A stretch of DNA of 64,000 nucleotides from Tamarix chinensis. Taxonomy: Eukaryota > Streptophyta > Magnoliopsida > Caryophyllales > Tamaricaceae. The stretch spans positions 54,545,201 through 54,609,200 of the forward strand of contig CM060181.1 of NCBI GenBank assembly GCA_030549775.1, read 5' to 3'. The notes under the pieces are model-generated. The model was given only the letters and a program-made list of their open reading frames with translations, made no database searches and had not been told where the DNA came from. Both the position numbers and the translations under genes were made by a program. Below, one piece after another: positions 13,521 to 25,659 of this stretch. Positions within the stretch are counted from its first letter, which is position 1. Every line of letters starts with the position of its first letter.

Positions 13521-13533
13521 TTTTCTTGTAGTA
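13521..13533 (-). repeat. CACTA-type terminal inverted repeat (right end)
   Basis: ttttcttgtagta matches the reverse complement of the consensus CACTACAAGAAAA except for the last base. Directly outside, tatgtgtgattctatc matches the uninterrupted repeat at 35167 and 57957, so this is a real element boundary. The partner terminus is not found in the window. Confidence 0.7.
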
Positions 13534-14377
13534 TATGTGTGATTCTATCAAGTATGATTTATATAGTCCTTACCTCATTCTAGCATCCTTATAGTAATAG
13601 TATGTAGGATTACATGCTTGTTATGTGGCTATATAAATATGCTAGAATTTATGTGTAGAAATTGTAAATAAGTTAGATAACAATTAATCTAATAGTTTTA
13701 TAATTTTATCAATGTAGTGGAACATTTAGACATACATGGATCAAAGGAGGGGAATACAAGTAGTCGTATTAGTATAACTAGTTTGAGTACTTAGATTAAC
13801 AACCTTCTACTTGTGCTTAATACTTTAGATTTAATGAAATATAAGTCGCTAGTACAACAATCATATTAGGATGAAATAGAATATAATATTTTCATTGGCT
13901 CATATCAGTCACCCTAGAAAAGTAACATAAGGTATGACCCACAAGTAGTTTGCAACTTAGTTAATCTCTTTCGCTTGACTAATATGTGGCATAAGATGTT
14001 TTTCTATTATTTCTTAATCTAATATAGTGGTAGATATTGAATCCTCTAACATCTTTATCGCTATTATATCAATTCATATGTTATAAATAATTTTCATTTT
14101 AAAATATGCGCATAATCATGTTTTTCTAATTTTTTATTTTTTATGTAAGTTTAGAGTTATAGTTAGTATCTTTTTTAATTCTATTTATATGCTAGAAAAT
14201 AAAAATGAGCTATCCCAATCCCCAAACTAGAACAAAAGCCTTCGTACAAATATTATAATTAATAATAAGAGGGTTTAAAATTAGAAAATTGGAAAGGATT
14301 TCAATATTAGATGAACAAATGGGTTGTGTGGTTGACATGGTTAATTAATTAGAGGCAGGACAAGAGTTACTTAGCAC
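13534..14377. repeat. Unnamed dispersed repeat, left copy (modules part-B, C, D)
   Basis: Module B (13534-13937) matches 35167-35574. Module C (about 13938-14275, beginning acccacaagtag) matches 36617-36969 and 33849-34201. Module D (14276-14377, coding MERISILDEQM-like residues at 36982) matches 36970 onward. The join ggtatgacccacaag at 13930 is uninterrupted here and gives the empty site for the solo LTR at 35575. The left end is cut by the CACTA terminus and the right end by the copia relic. Confidence 0.8.
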
Positions 14378-14912
14378 TACGGTGGTATACATACATGATG
14401 GGATACCACACCCAACATACGATCTTAGGGAAGATAAATGGCCATTCCATAATAACAGTTGGTATCAAAGTTATGAGGAGAAGATAAATGACTGCTACAA
14501 AGTATGATGTGGAGAAGTTCTCAGAGCATAATGATTTCAACATATGGAGAGTAAAGATGAGGGATATGTTAGTGTAATAGGGATTATAGTCGATAATTCT
14601 TGATGACAAGAAGGGAAAGGGAATAGAGGAAGACAAGTCTAAGGTAAAGGAGATTGATGAAAAAACACACAACAAGATCATACTCTACCAAGGTAACAAG
14701 GTGCTTTGTGAAGTCTCAGAAGAGACAATAAATTTTGTAGTGTCGAAGAAGCTTGAGATCTTATACATGACCAAGTCTTTCACAAAGAGGGTCATTCTCA
14801 AGAAAAGGCTATACTCATTCAAACTCAATCAAAGACCATCTTGATGATTTTAACAAGATAGTATTAGATCTTGAGAACATTGAAATCAATGTGGAAGATG
14901 AGGATCGTGTGA
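14378..14912 (+). pseudogene. Ty1/copia relic, 5' part with gag start
   Basis: A primer-binding-site-like sequence, ttggtatcaaagttatg (14459-14475), resembles the tRNA-iMet site of copia elements. It is followed by an ATG at 14488 opening MTATKYDVEKFSEHNDF, then IWRVKMRDMLV. This is the usual start of a copia gag (UBN2-type) in which a tryptophan follows the first FxxxNxF segment. Stops interrupt it at 14578, and the frame changes near 14830. The last readable segment, DDFNKIVLDLENIEINVEDE with DR, ends exactly where the Athila-like LTR begins. Gag resumes at 32480. Only about 80 bp precede the primer site, so the left LTR is missing or truncated. Confidence 0.75.
14459..14475 (+). promoter_or_regulatory. 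copia primer-binding site (degenerate)
   Basis: ttggtatcaaagttatg is close to the TGGTATCAGAGC complement of initiator tRNA-Met used by copia elements to prime reverse transcription. It sits 13 bp before the gag ATG. Confidence 0.6.
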
Positions 14913-16433
14913 TGGATGTTGTATGCACAACAAATTTAATAAATAAATCCTAATTTTCAAATACATAGTATATGGCAAGAAGGAGTCAAACCCATAAGGA
15001 ATGATATTTTAATCGCTAATTTTGCAATTGATGTTATAATTCCGATTATACAATTTTATTAATTCTAATACTAAATAGCTTTGATCACTATTTGATAAAT
15101 AGGGGTAGGAATGAATTGATGATGGAATCAAGATATAAAATTCTCAAAGAAGAAGAATGATTCTATGTGATTTAATATTGACCTTTAGAAACTCATAATA
15201 ATTCATATATTTGCTTTCTCTCAACATTAATAAATTGAATAAGCTCTTAATTTATTTCCTAACCATTTAATAACCTCGGTTATGAACACTAGATTCAATT
15301 AATGGCAGCATTATGAATGGAAAGTAGTCAACTAGAATCATAACCACATAAGCTCGGATTATGCAATTGCACGAATTAACGGACAAGATTAACGATTAAT
15401 CTTCTTGCTACTTTAGACAAATTAATTAATAATTACGGGTTAATTGTATTATCTTAGCATAGATTAAGGTCTAAACTAAATAGGTGATCAATCTAATTAT
15501 TTTAAATTCTTAATCTATGATACAAAATCATTCAACTCCATCCGTTGATTCAATTAAATTTCGTCTAGAACCAAATATCCAAAGTATGTTATTGTATTTG
15601 AAACATAATTCCATCCTCAAATCATCCTATCCTATTTTATTTACTCTAACATTTGCATATTTAGAAACCATAATATTACATACAATGGTTTGAAATTAAT
15701 TCCAACAACACAACAACAATAGACCAAACAAAAGTGTAATTGTAGATAATTTACTTGCATTCAATCAAAAAGGAGAAACTGCAATTGATAAAGGAATAGA
15801 GAGGAACTTATCAATTGAAGTGCAGATTGCCAATTGTTCACTAGAATGTAAGAAGATAAAAGAAGTTGGAATTGTGCATTACATGTATATTCTAAAGGGA
15901 ATAGAGAAATAGAGTACATTCAAAAAATGTTTCGATATCTAAAAGAACTGCCTCTTGAACTCTGAATTGATAGAGAATATATCAAAAACAGGTTGCGCGG
16001 ATGGTTACAATTTTTTAAGGAAAACACGGTCCGTGTTTAGGAAAAACGGGGACTCCTTGTTTTTCTCCAACCTCTCTACCGACTGTTGGATTCTGAATCA
16101 AGGCCTAAGATTTTAACACCGCCCATGTTTAGGAAACACTGGGGTGCCGTGTTTTTGGTTCTTTCGTTATTCTTCCTTTACAATTTCAACACAACTTCTC
16201 TTGGTTTATTTGCTTCATTTCCAACATTGCTCCCTTTGATTCAGTGTTTATTGATGTGTTCTTTACTTGGTTTTTTCTTTTCGTTGATTTCTCCTTGAAT
16301 TTCTTCAATTTTTTTCTTTTCCTACAAAATCTATTCAAAAGAGAAAAACTCGATGAAAAGATTAAATCATATAAAATTAATGAGGGATAAATGACATTTT
16401 TACATGTAAATAATCCATAAATCCCATTTATTA
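14913..16433 (-). repeat. Athila-like 3' LTR
   Basis: Homologous along its whole length to 30936-32479, with many scattered differences, mostly transitions. It starts tggatgttgtatgc and ends atcccatttatta, where the sister LTR ends tca. It contains the palindromic cacggtccgtg motif near 16027-16050 and again around 16118. The purine-rich minus-strand sequence just inside (atggggatattt, 16434-16445) fits a polypurine tract. Confidence 0.85.
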
Positions 16434-18072
16434 AATATCCCCATGCTCGAATCATTTCTTGTCCTCAAGAAACATCATAACATGCACATGAATACATCAA
16501 GAAATGCAAGAGAGATAAGTCACGGATTACAAGAATTATTAGACTGGAATTATTCATTTACAAAGCTTAACACTGCATTAGGACTTAAAATACTTGTAAA
16601 TCATGAAATCACAATGATGAAAATATTTTTGAACCACACATCTAAATCACCTTACAAACAGTCTTATCATATGCTCAAACGATTAAGGAATGAGAGGTAT
16701 TATAGTCAGTATCTCACCATGCAAAGTTAGATTAAGATTAATGAAATTTAAATTGGTAGATTCTTACTTTCGATATATGATAAAACTCACTCTCATGTGT
16801 GTATAGTGTGATGTGGTTACTCTCAAAAATTCTCCAAATGATAATGATCACCCATATGTTCACCATTATTCTCAATTCGCCACTGCTGAAAAGAACTGAA
16901 GTATATAAGAATCAAAAGGTCTTAAAATTTGTTGTAATGGGGCTAGGGTTTTAAGGTAAGATAGAATTTTGGGATTATGGCTAGACTCCATTAACTGGAG
17001 AAGCAAACTATATATAAACCATATACATATATACATGGAAGATACAATCCTTCCCAAAATTCTTCCCAAATTTTTTTTTCTTATATCATACCCTTGCTCT
17101 TCAACCATATAAAGAATAAAAGATTTTTTTTGCACCCCCATGCTTGGATTTAAACTTATCAACAAACTTTTTCCCTAAAAATTTATTTCTTCACTAGTTA
17201 TGGAGTAGGGAAGGAAAATTCATATGGCTATTAGTTGTTAATGAAGGTTAAATCAATAGAATAAGGTTTAGGCTCAAAGGGGTTTATGCAAAGGGATAAT
17301 AATTTTTAAGGTAAGCTTTATGGTTTTTTGGTAGCTAACAAAGAAAGAGGAGTGCCTTTATCATTTTCAAATATCCTATAGTTCTATGTAGTCTTGAAGA
17401 GAACTAATGGAAAATTCTAGTTTCACATACCATTGGAGAGTACACACAAAAGTAAAATATTTTCTGGATAAACAATGTATCTAATGATTAGGCTCAAGCA
17501 CAAACAATGGTGTATCTAAAATTTTTAGTTTCATTTCATCTCATTCATATTCAATGCATGGTTTGATTCCTAACCATTCTAAATTTCTTTCCTTCACTAT
17601 TATTACATTCTTAATTTTTGTTTTGTAAGGTTTTGGAAGATGTTGATCAAATCATTTAATATGATTTAAAAATATCCTTTGTGAAAATAATTCAGTCCCA
17701 TTAATTTGTGTTACTTCATAAATAGATAACTCAAATCTAATACTTCCTGTTTTAAAACAAACTAAACAACCAACACTCAAAAGAGACAGAAAGTAATAAA
17801 ACTAAATAAGTACCACTACATATATATATAAACAACACCCACAAAGACTATTTCTACTTAACAAACTATCACAAGCATACAAGCTCATCCCCCTAATTAT
17901 CATGTTCATTGTCCCCAATGAACAAACCCAATAAAAAGATGAGGAATTGGATTCATAAAAGAGGTGGAGGCAGGTCTCGATGCCCAAGATGAAACTCGTA
18001 AGGAGATTTCATCATCTCCATCATTTGATCTTGATTTTGGTGAATGGAATCCAATTGGGAATAGATTTGAGT
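16434..18072. other. Athila-like 3' internal region, no gene seen
   Basis: Lies between the env-position gene and the 3' LTR on the minus strand. Short frames on both strands have no family resemblance. A small ta repeat occurs at 17818-17832. Confidence 0.5.
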
Positions 18073-19211
18073 TTAAAACTGGAGATGCCATTCTTGAATA
18101 TAAGTCAAAGAGGAAGAAGAACCAACTTGTGATTGAGGTGGGGGAGGCGGTGGTGCATGGTCACCACGGGTAGGGATCGGATGTTCGATGACTAGAAGGA
18201 CAGGGGCATCTTCGTCATCAAATGGTTGCCAATTCTGCAGGTTTAAAGGGTCGGTTTTGGCAGGGTTAGGTAAAGGGAAATAAGCACGGCCTTGGTATGA
18301 AAGATACCATACATTGCCTCTACGCTCAATAAGATGCGTAAGATGGTAATGTTCTATATCAATACGCGTGCTCAAAGCTTCTATGGGCATATCCTCGGGA
18401 AGAGGTATGTCCAAGCTTAAACAGATAGTGGTAATTAAACCACCGATGACTATATCACCCTATTTTGAATTGCCTACCCTTTGAAATTGCTTAGCTAGAA
18501 AATAGGTTGTGTCAATAGAAGTATGTTCTAGCATAGCACTGATGAAGAAAATTTCAATGGATCGGACCACCCCTGTACTATCTCCCCTCCCAAAAACAAT
18601 TGTAGCTAACAATCTTTGTAAATAGCAGGAGACGAGATTGAAAATCCTAGAATCTTTGGCTTCACAAATTTGAAAAGTATCAGGAGTAGGCATATTCAAG
18701 ACATCACCAACTTTTGAAAAGAAATTGTTCACATGGAACCAAGGAAGTATAAAATGATGCCCCCTGGAGGCAACATAAAAATATGTGCTAGTTCATGCAA
18801 GGATAATTGTCTATCTTCATTAAAAAGATGAAAACAAATATACCCTTGGTCATTTTGAGATTTATTAACATCAGCACATAGTTCAAAGGTACTTAAAAAT
18901 TCTAATGTTAAACGTCTATATGTATGATGAATACAATAGACGAAATTGTGCAAATTTACATTCCATAGCAGTTGCATTACTTACACATGAATGCTTAAGG
19001 TATGTAGACAACCAATATCTAAATACCTAGTGTCAATAATACGCCATTGAGACAAGTATTCATACCTTTTTTGTTCTTCCGGAGTATTAAAGATGATACC
19101 TAATTCGTTTGGCCAGGTTCGTCGATTCCGTTGTTGAGTTGGTGATGATCGAGGCCTCGAAGATTCACCCCTCGGTCCATTGTTTCTTTTTGGGTTCCAT
19201 CTACAAAACAT
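18073..19211 (-). pseudogene. ATHILA ORF-1-type protein gene, broken
   Basis: Located downstream of pol, in the position of the extra gene of Athila elements. Minus-strand pieces in order: 18981-19211 (basic start, then FNTPEEQKRYEYLSQWRII with DTRYLDIG), 18729-18977 (YRRLTLEFLSTFELCAD, QGYICFHLFNEDRQLS, HELAHIFMLPPGG), 18460-18732 (VVRSIEIFFISAMLEHT) and 18073-18414 (LDIPLPEDMPIEALS, then YHLTHLIERRG and a proline-rich tail PPPPPPQSQVG). The order, the RLTLEFLST motif and the position match the ATHILA ORF-1 family. Its function is unproven; an envelope-like role has been suggested for the locus. At least three stops or shifts break it. Confidence 0.75.
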
Positions 19212-19974
19212 ATAGACATTAGTAAAGTGATAAAATTCTATTTGGTTTGCATGTGTAATATATCACAAAAACATGTCCAATGCTTACTGAATTGTTTGTT
19301 GTTGAGAATAACATGCATAAGAATTTTCACAGTCTCAAAATGTAGGGATAAAGAAATTCTTCCTTCAATAATTAATTCAGCATATATCCCCAGTTTACTA
19401 TGAATGTATTGCAATTGGAAACAAAATTCAATTTGGAATTATTGCAACACAGGTGCCCTAGACGCGTAATAAATCCACAATGATATACATTGTAAGTTTG
19501 GAACCAAATTCAACCCACAATTGCTAATATATGGTCACAATCTATTTTCAAACATACTGATTCTACACAATCATACTAACAAGTGGAGAATCATAATTTT
19601 TTTTTACAGAAAATGTGAAATATGCACATACCTCTAGATTGTGAATATGGAGGAATAAAATTGTAGAAAGAAGATGGATAATGGTAAGGAAAGTCAAATT
19701 ATACAAAAGCCCTAAAGCAATTCACTCAAATTTGGAAAATGTTAGCACAAATTGAAGTTAGGGTTTGAAAAAGAGTGTGTCGACTTTGCAGTGGTGGTAG
19801 CAATAGATAGGGTCTGAGAAAGAAAATTATGGATGGAGGAGTGATAGGGATGATGAATGTGAGTAGGAATGGTTGGAATTAAAGGAATTGGTTTAGAAAT
19901 GGAGGATTTAGAAAGGAGAGAACCGGTATGGTGTTGCAGGGGAGAGACGGTTTCCAAGGGATATGAATGCCGTG
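19212..19974. other. Spacer within the Athila-like element
   Basis: No recognisable domain. A proline/histidine/serine-rich minus-strand frame at 19742-19993 is low complexity and probably leader sequence of the downstream gene. Confidence 0.4.
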
Positions 19975-20400
19975 TTCTTGGATCCGGAAACACGGGAGAG
20001 AAAAGGCAGTTTTTTTGAGAAACACAGACTGTATTTTAGAAATATGGTACCCCCGTGTTTCTTTTTTAACACTCTAGTTTAGGGGAAAAATTTTCTGAAA
20101 GTAAAACACAGGCCGTATTTGATAAACACGGACACCCCGTAGTTTTTTTTAAAAGTCCCTAGAATTTGGAAAAAATGATAGACATAAAAACATGGTTCGT
20201 ATTTGAGAAATACGGACCCCCCATATTTTTTTGAAAATTCCCTGGAATTTCTAAAAAAATTTCTTGAGATAAGAACACGGGCCGTGTTTAATAAACACGC
20301 CCCCCGGTGTTATTGCAGAATTTTTCTACCTTTTCTATTTTTTGTCAAACAGAGAAACAGGGGGCGTGTTATGGAAATACGGTGCCCTCGTGTTTTTTTT
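19975..20400. repeat. Tandem palindromic ACACGG/CCGTGT repeats
   Basis: About five units of roughly 80-110 bp. Each contains two facing half-palindromes of the form aaacacggNccgtNttt, a short spacer, then an aaacacgg...ccccgtgttt pair and a t-run. Clear examples begin near 20100, 20190, 20275 and 20350. The same motif occurs in both LTRs (16027-16165 and 32085-32205), linking this block to the element. The DNA or RNA could fold into short hairpins. Confidence 0.8.
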
Positions 20401-20566
20401 TGTTAAAGGAATAGGAATAAAAATGTACTTAAAATTTACTTCCACACACATAAATATGATAAACATACAATGCGATACCAAATATAAAAAACAAAAAAAG
20501 AGTATGAGATAAGGAAAATTTATGTACAACACTTGGGTGTTTCCTAAGTGATAAAATTCCATTCTT

Positions 20567-21600
20567 TCAGCCTTCAAAATTTGGAATGGTAAGATCTACC
20601 ACTTCTAGATTTTGCACATAGTGTCCTTCATAAAAAGGTTTGAGACGGTTTCTATTCACTTTCCACATCTTTCCTGTCTTCGCACTATTAATTTCTACCG
20701 CACCATGAGAAAACACATTAGTTACAATAAATTGGCCGATCCATCTTGACCTTAATTTCCCTAGAAACAAATTCAAATGAGAATGGTATAAAAAAAATTT
20801 ATGGCCAATTTCAAAACTCTTTCTAAGCATGAACTTATCATGAACTGCCTTAGTTCGATCTTAATATCTCAATGCAGTTTCAAAAGCAACATTTATTATT
20901 TCTTCCAGTTCTTGTAGTTGGAGTCTTCTATTCCTTCCAATTTCAGTTGAATCCATGTTACATTTCTTTATGGCCCAAAAAGCTTTATGTTCCTATTCAA
21001 CCAAAAGATTAAAAGGCTTACCGTAAAACCAAACGATATGGTGACATACCAATTGGAGTTTTCAAAGCTGTGCGATATGCCTAGAGAGAATCATTGAGGT
21101 GTAAGCTCCAATCCTTTCTTGTTGGTTTCACCATCTTTTCCAATATTGATTTGATTTCTTGATTTTATATTTCAGCTTGACCATTGGTTTGTGGATGACA
21201 TACTATAGAGATTTGATGTGTCACATGATATTTCTTTAACAATGCTTCTACTGTTCTCTTGCAGAAGTGTGAACCTTTTTCGTTAATGATGGACTTTGGT
21301 AAGCCAAACCTTGCAAAAATGTTAGTCCGAAGAAATTCTACAACAACCTTAGCGTCATCAGTACGGGTGGCCTTGGCCTCCACCCATTTTGACATGCAAT
21401 CAACAGCGACAAGAATATATATGAAACCAAAAGATGATGGAAAAGGACCCATGAAATCCATACCCCAAACTTCATTTCTAGGACCTAGTCCTCCAATCTT
21501 TTGACTGTTTTCATATGTTTTGAAAAATTTATAAGCATCCTTAAACAATGTAGGCCAGAAAAATCCACTTTCTAAAATTTTATAAGTTGTTCTTTTGGGA
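20567..21600 (-). pseudogene. Athila-like integrase, broken
   Basis: The catalytic core at 21165-21548 contains VWGMDFMGPFP, VDCMSKWVEAKATRTDDAK, FARFGLPKSIINEKGSHF and HPQTNGQAEI. The first acidic residue (in VDCMSKW) and the final glutamate (QAEI) are present. The second catalytic aspartate, normally in a SDGG-like motif, reads NEKG. A stop follows AEI. Remnants of the next part (RTALKTPIGMSPYRLV) lie near 21020-21100. The C-terminal segment at 20567-20830 (WIGQFIVTNVFSHGAVEI, NRLKPFYEG) fits the end of Athila pol. The enzyme would be inactive. Confidence 0.85.
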
Positions 21601-21904
21601 CCAAAGTGACCTCCACAAGCATAACTATGGCAAAATTTTAAGATAGAAAGAATTTGACTATCAGGAATACACCAATGATTTGGTCAGCACATTGTTTCCA
21701 CAAGTATGGATCATCCCATACAAAATATTTTGCTTGACTCTTCATCATATCTTTCTGTTCTTTAGTAAAGTCTGAGGGAAATACCTTTGTCACCAAAAAA
21801 TTTACCATGTCAGCATACCATGGTATCTCATTCCCAATGACATGAAGCTGTTCGTTCGAAAATGTTTCATTGATAGGTACCTCAACTTCAACTTCCTTGA
21901 TTAA

Positions 21905-23400
21905 CTGACTTAGATGATCTGCTACTCCATTTTTTGATCCTTTCTTATCTTTGATACGAATATTAAATTCTTAGAGTAGAAGTATCAATCTAATTAATCT
22001 GGGTTTCACTTCCTTCTTTGCTAACAGATATTTCAAGGCTGCATGGTCAGAATAAACAATTATCTCAGTTCCTACCAAATAAGAATGAAATTTATCCAAA
22101 GCAATCACAATGGCGAGAAGCTCCTCTTTAGTAGTTGTGTAATTAAGTTGAGCTTCATTCAAAGTTTGAGAGGCATAGTATATCACATGTGGATCTTTTC
22201 CAATCCTTTGACATAACACTACACCAACAACAAAGTTAGATGCATCACACATTAATTCAAAGGGGAAGTTCCAATCAGGTGGTTGAAGTATAGGTGCACT
22301 GATCAATTTTTCCTTTAGGTAGTCAAATGATTTCTTGCATACATCATTAGATTGAAACTCTATTTCTTTTTGAAGAAGCTTACATAATGGTTGGGCTAGT
22401 TTAGAAAAATCCTTAATAAATCTGCAGTAAAATCCAGCATGGCCCAAAATGAACACACATCTTTAACAATTGATGGATAAGGTAATGAACCTATAAGATC
22501 GATTTTTGCCTTATCTACTTTAATTCCTTTAGCCGAAATGACATGTCCCAAAACTATTCCTTGTTGAACCATAAAATGGCATTTTTTAGAGTTTAGCTCA
22601 AAATTTGTTTCAAGATATCTTTTCAAGATAAGAGTTAAATTACCAAGGCATTCTTCAAAAGTATCTCCATGAATACTAAAATCATCCATAAATACTTTGA
22701 TAATTTTCTCCAGATATTCAGAAAATATTGTTACTATACACCTTTGAAATGTAGCTGGGGCATTACATAATCCAAATGGCATACGTCGATACACAAATGT
22801 ACCGTAAGGACATGTAAATGTTATTTTCTCTTGATCTTCTAGAGCTATAGGAACCTACACATATCTAGAATAACCATTAAGAAAACAATAATAAGCATGA
22901 CCCGCTAGCCATTCTAACATTTGGTCCATAAATGGTAAAGGAAAATGATATTTCCTAGTCATGGAGTTCAACTTCCTATAGTCGACACATACCCTCCAAC
23001 CATTTTAAACTCTAGTAGGAACCATTTCTCCCTTATCATTTTCCACTACTGTTATTCTTGTTTTCTTTGGGACAACTTGAAGAGGACTAACCTAACTACT
23101 ATCAGAGATTGGATATATGACTCCCACACTTAACAATTTTAACACCTCTTTCTTCACAACCTCCATTATGATCGGATTCAACCTACGTTTTACTTGTCTA
23201 CTTGGCTTCACGTCATCTTCCATTAAAATCCGATGCATACATACTAAAGGACTAATATCCTTAATATTAGCAACTGTCCATCCCAAAGCAGATTTATAAT
23301 TTTTCAAAACATTAACCAGTTTTTCTTCTTGTTGGTATGTTAGTTAACTAGAGATGATAACAGGAAGGGTATTTTTATCTCCTAAGAATGCATATTTGAG
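21905..23400 (-). pseudogene. Athila-like reverse transcriptase and RNase H, broken
   Basis: The RT begins with EVLKLLSVGVIYPISDSS (23092-23307). It continues through frame breaks to RRMPFGLCNAPATFQRC and the active-site loop FMDDFSIHG near 22670-22695 (the family motif is Y/FxDD, present). GIVLGHVISAKGIKVDKAKI and [15 protein letters not shown] follow. RNase H at 21971-22456 includes [33 protein letters not shown] and [15 protein letters not shown], retaining the expected acidic residues. The stop after DSS, several others at 22800-23090 and a shift between the two larger frames near 22440 disable it. Confidence 0.9.
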
Positions 23401-23651
23401 ATGGTTAGGTAGAGGTTTCAACTCCACTTCCGATGGTTTCTCTATGGAAGGTAAAGGTATATCTAATGTCAATGGCAAATCCACAAACTTCCAATTCTAC
23501 TAGGACATGCTCCCAAAGCAGCCACTACCTCTTTGATTTCTTCTTCAACATCATACATCTTCTTTAGCTCTTCCAATTTTTTAGTTTCTATGCATTGTGT
23601 CATGGTTACTTCTAAAGGATCTGTCGATGATAATTTGTACACCATTTCAGT

Positions 23652-25659
23652 TTAATCCTCAATGACATCAATCATAGATACTGCTTCACCATCTGTAGGG
23701 CATCGTATGGAGTCATATATGTTAAACTTAATGAATTCACCATCAAACTCCATGGTCAACACTCCATCGTGGACATCAATTTTCATTTTCAAAGTTTTCA
23801 TGAATGATCTACCTATCAATACAGGAGAGGGATTAGCTAAACCATTATCTTGCATGTCTAACACATAAAAATCAGGAGGAAAAACCAATTCATTTACCTG
23901 AACTATGACATCCTCAATTACCCCTTCAGGATATGTGTTAGATCTATCAGCCAATTGAATAACAACACGATTTTCCTTTAAAGGACCTAGACTTAGAGTA
24001 TTAAAAATAGATAAAGGCATGACATTGATTGAAGCACCTAAGTCAAGAATGCATTTTTCATACCTTGGGGTTCTAATCTTGCAAGGTATAGTAAAAATAC
24101 TTGGATCTTTGCATTTTGGTGGAAGCATTCTTTGCAAAATTGCTGACACATTTTCTCCTACACTTACCTTTTCATCCCCCTTCAGTTTCCTTGTGTTATT
24201 ACATAAATCCTTAAGGATTTTTGCATACCTTGGTACTTGTTTAATTACATCAATGAGAGGGAGATTAACTTCTACCTTCTTAAATATGTCAAATATCTCC
24301 TTGTCATAGTTCATCTTCTTGTTTCTGGCCAACCTACTAGGAAAAGGAGTAGAAATTTTAATAGGAGAGGTTGACTTACCTTTGGTTACCTGTTGTGACT
24401 CTTCATTTTTTTCTTCTTCAGCAATTGGTTCATCTGAATCTTTACTTATGTCGTCTTCCTCACTTACTTTTCTTGGATTCAACAATTGTTTCCCACTATG
24501 AGTTGTGATAGCACTAGCATTTTCCCTAGGATTTCTTTTTGTATGACTAGGGAATTTTGAGGATCCTTGTGCTTGTAGTTTTCCAAGGGAATATTCCAAT
24601 TGACTCACTTGATTTTCCAAATTCTTGATACCATTTCTGGTCTCTTGTTGAAATTGTAATGTATTGGTAGCCAAATATTTCACCAAGTCTTCCAAAGGCA
24701 TTCCTCCTAATTGTTGTGGAACTTGTGGTGGAGGCATTGGTTGAAATGGTGGTCTTTGGTGATTTGGTGGAACTTGGAAGAATCTGGGAGGTCGATTTGA
24801 TCCTTGTTGATTTTGATAAATCTGTGGTCGGAACTATAAATTACCACCTTGTTGAGTATTTCCATACCTTAGATTTGGATGATCCTTCCATCCAGGATTA
24901 TATGTGGGAGCAAATTGATCATTTCTTTTTGGTAATGGTTGTCCTCCAATGTCATTCACTTGTTTTTCTTCTTACAAAGTAGGACACATATCAGTAGGAT
25001 GCCCAGTAAAAGAACAAATTCCACATACCTTGGCAGGAATCTTTTCACCTACAACTCTTTCTACAAGAGCTGTCAAATTTGATACTTGTGTTTTCAATTC
25101 AGCAATATTGGTTTCTTTCACCTGTTGAGACATAGAAGTATTACCCCTATTGCAATATTGAGAGTTAGATGCCACATTAGCAATTAATCTTTTAGCCTCG
25201 GTAGGTATCTTATCAACCAAGGCACCACCACTAGCAGCATCTATCATACTGCGATCCATAGGAGACAAACCTTCATAAAAGTATTGTATTAATAATTTTT
25301 CACTAATTTGATGATTAGGAAAACTACCACACAATTTCTTGAAGCGTTCCCAATATTCATGTAATGATTCTCCCCCATCTTACCTAATACCGCATATTTC
25401 TTTTCTTATATTAGTTGCTCTAGATGAAGGAAAATATTTTTCAAGGAAAACCTTTTGCATGTCAGTCCAAGTATTCACCGACCCCGCTAGTAAATTATAT
25501 AACCATTCCTTAGCAGCATCAGCCAAAGCAAAAGGAAAAGCTTTGAGTTTAAGTTGTTCTACACTTACTCCATTCGGTTTCATACCAGAACATGCTATAT
25601 GGAATTCCTTAAGAAATTTATTGGGATCAGTGAAGCAACTTGAACCCATGGAGTTGTCG
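23652..25659 (-). pseudogene. Athila-like gag (3' part) and protease
   Basis: From the solo LTR junction, gag runs through FTDPNKFLKEFHIACSGMKP and EYWERFKKLC to RLIANVASNSQ. A CCHC-type zinc knuckle, CGICSFTGHPTDMC, lies near 24985-25025. The longest frame (23652-24737, 361 residues) carries GGMPLEDLVKYLATNTLQFQ, a lysine/glutamate-rich linker, and then the aspartic protease with active-site CILDLGASINVMP (DLGA where D[ST]GA is usual) and SPVLIGRSFMKT. Stops occur at 25380, near 24970 and near 24835. Frame 23652-24737 is the best preserved coding stretch of this element. Confidence 0.9.

Larger units (their letters stand above)
1..13533 (-). mobile_element. CACTA (En/Spm) DNA transposon relic, left end not in window
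   Basis: Two transposase-type genes read on the minus strand, in the order TNP2-like (4600-8039) then TNPA/Transposase_24-like (1582-3770). The right boundary is a terminus reading ttttcttgtagta at 13521-13533. This is the reverse complement of a CACTACAAGAAAA-type terminal repeat with its outermost base changed. Just inside lie dense subterminal repeats (12340-13520), as is usual for CACTA elements. Beyond the terminus, the sequence resumes as a dispersed repeat whose uninterrupted copy is at 35160. No matching left terminus is seen, so it is either outside the window or lost. At more than 13 kb the interval may contain nested or captured material; the stretch 8040-12300 is unusually long for a transposase 5' flank. 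Every coding part is broken. Confidence 0.7.
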
